Part shown: positions 38,763 through 40,197 of the stretch, in pieces
How the letters are laid out: the number at the start of each line of letters is the position of its first letter
Position numbering within the stretch: position 1 is the stretch's first letter
Assembly: GCA_950054395.1 (NCBI GenBank)
Contig: CATLOZ010000004.1
Span: 1 to 40,197 of the forward strand
Direction of reading: 5' to 3'
DNA length: 40,197 bases
From: an uncultured Chloroflexota bacterium
GTDB lineage: Bacteria > Chloroflexota > Dehalococcoidia > Lucifugimonadales > GCA-002694895
Made by a program: the position numbers and the translations under genes
Notes under the pieces: generated by a model
Told to the model about the DNA's origin: nothing
Databases searched by the model: none
What the model saw: the letters and a program-made list of their open reading frames with translations, nothing else

Positions 38763-39470
38763 TTCTTTATTAGCTTGATAAAAATAATAATCCACATTAT
38801 CGGTATCTTTAAGTGATTTTTGTCCAGTTATTTTTTTTGCAAGATCTTTCATGTGGTGAAGAAGTATTGGTTGGGTCATATCATCTGAGTAATGACGTAA
38901 TGTTGAGCCCGTAGGACCAACATTAGCATTTCTAAGATAACCGTACCTGGTTATTGCGTAGTGTAATTTTCCAGATATAGATTCTTGTGAGTCATTTTCA
39001 TTAACCATTAAGATTTCACTTTCCCATTGATATGTTGGGGTTTCAGTTGTATATTCGCTATTTTTGAATTTTGTTGCAACAAAGCTAGTAAAATCTATTA
39101 ATGTAACAATATATTCAAGTATTGCTTTATTTAAGTCTGGATCGGTTGATTTATATGTATTTTTATATTCAGATTCAAGGTGCATTAAATCATTTGCAAT
39201 TGTTTCTTCTAAAAAAATACCTGCCCACTGTGAGACGCAAGATTTAATTTTTAACCCCTCACCATCTACAGGCATATTTTGTTTACTTAGCTCAAAAATC
39301 CTAATTGGTGCCCAGATTTTTGAATTATTATATGCCATTGTTAGATCAAATTTAATGAGTTGAGTTGATGCTATAGGATTTTTTTCGTATTGAGGGTATA
39401 TGTAAGTATTGCAATTAAGGATTAATAGTGAAACAGGAAGCATACATAACATTAATATTTTTTTATTCAT
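38721..39470 (-). CDS. hypothetical lipoprotein
   Basis: 249 aa; signal MNKKILMLCMLPVSLLILNC with lipobox LILNC. Confidence 0.7.
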   Translation of the reverse strand: MNKKILMLCMLPVSLLILNCNTYIYPQYEKNPIASTQLIKFDLTMAYNNSKIWAPIRIFELSKQNMPVDGEGLKIKSCVSQWAGIFLEETIANDLMHLESEYKNTYKSTDPDLNKAILEYIVTLIDFTSFVATKFKNSEYTTETPTYQWESEILMVNENDSQESISGKLHYAITRYGYLRNANVGPTGSTLRHYSDDMTQPILLHHMKDLAKKITGQKSLKDTDNVDYYFYQANKEYLFNTDLCKKNQY

Positions 39471-39705
39471 GATTATTGAGTATAAGTTTGATATTTTTGA
39501 TGGTTTTACTAAAGATTAAATGAATATAATTCAATTTGTGTTAAGTCAATAATATAATAGTAACATTAATATTTACTTTATTTAAATTAAATTATATTAA
39601 AGTTTATATATGAATTTTATAGTTGGAGATGAAAAAGATTTATTTGATTCATATTGAAATGAAATTAATTTTTAATTTGTTTTCTATTAATATAGACCTT
39701 ATACA

Positions 39706-39755
39706 TAATTTAAATCATTAATATAAAATGTCATTAATATTGGTGATTTAAATTA
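39706..39755 (+). repeat. intergenic hairpin, about 19-bp stem including two G-U pairs in + orientation
   Basis: TAATTTAAATCATTAATAT ... ATATTGGTGATTTAAATTA. Confidence 0.55.
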
Positions 39756-39814
39756 AATGAACTTAAAATTTTCTTGATATTAATAAGTTATTCTTTTATT
39801 TATTTTATAAAAAA

Positions 39815-40197
39815 TTAACCAAATAAAATTGATGTGAACAATAATAAACAAAGTATTAAAATTATTAATTCTAAATCGGAATATTTTTTTACTAAATTAA
39901 AAATCTTATTTTTTGTTTTGTAAAGCTGGTTAATTATCAGGTAAACACCATAAACAGCCGGGGCAACGCCAACTATTAATAAGATTGGTAGAAATAGTAA
40001 GCTGGGAACAATAGTCATATTGGTAGTAAAACTAATTATTAAGCTTACAGGATAGAGCCAGAAAAATATTTTAAATATTCTATCAAATATTTTGTTGATA
40101 AATACATAAATAAAATGCATTATTCCTATACCCATATACAGCCAAAAAACAGATACTAATCTCAGATAATATATGGGGGTTTCATTGGGATAGAAAT
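39815..40197 (-). CDS. hypothetical integral membrane protein, 5' end beyond window
   Basis: The frame stays open upstream of the listed Met (FYPNETPIYYLRLVSVFWLYMGIGIMHF...), so the gene probably continues off the right edge. Confidence 0.6.
   Translation of the reverse strand, partial: FYPNETPIYYLRLVSVFWLYMGIGIMHFIYVFINKIFDRIFKIFFWLYPVSLIISFTTNMTIVPSLLFLPILLIVGVAPAVYGVYLIINQLYKTKNKIFNLVKKYSDLELIILILCLLLFTSILFG

Noticed and set aside
1-40197. CRISPR arrays, rRNA genes, intact tRNAs, transposases
   Set aside because: No regularly spaced repeats, rRNA cores, complete cloverleaves or transposase ORFs were recognised by eye; weak or divergent cases could be missed.

Overview
AT-rich, densely packed bacterial window. 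The gene set (Alternative Complex III, Gld-type ABC modules, zinc-ribbon threonine synthase) suggests a marine Chloroflexota-like or other streamlined pelagic lineage, but that is inference. No rRNA, CRISPR array or intact tRNA was seen. The left edge (1-2.5 kb) looks like a decayed integration locus: an integrase C-terminal remnant, tRNA-like fragments, and a fused nucleotidyltransferase/CDP-alcohol phosphotransferase (IPCT-DIPPS-like). Next come an MFS transporter, a class III aminotransferase and threonine synthase, followed by an Alternative Complex III operon (pentaheme ActA, split ActB1/ActB2, two NrfD-like subunits, ActD, monoheme ActE) headed by a small membrane protein. The operon ends with an unannotated 23-aa Cys-rich, metallothionein-like ORF (14487-14558) that is absent from the supplied track. 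A frameshifted acyltransferase, a DtxR-family regulator, proline dehydrogenase, RidA and an NHL protein follow. The most system-like region is 19.4-32.9 kb: two Gld-like ABC modules (ATPase, permease, GldG-like, DUF4340-like) in the same orientation flank an oppositely transcribed MoxR/CbbQ ATPase - NUDIX - giant VWA (CbbO/NorD-like) cassette. The right part carries def, cca/pcnB, secD, secF, a dehydrogenase overlapping an unannotated cysteine-free bL36 gene (38519-38656), and lipoprotein and membrane hypotheticals. Several long perfect palindromes occur in and near the right-hand genes, two of them inside the cca CDS. All calls come from reading the sequence; no searches were run.
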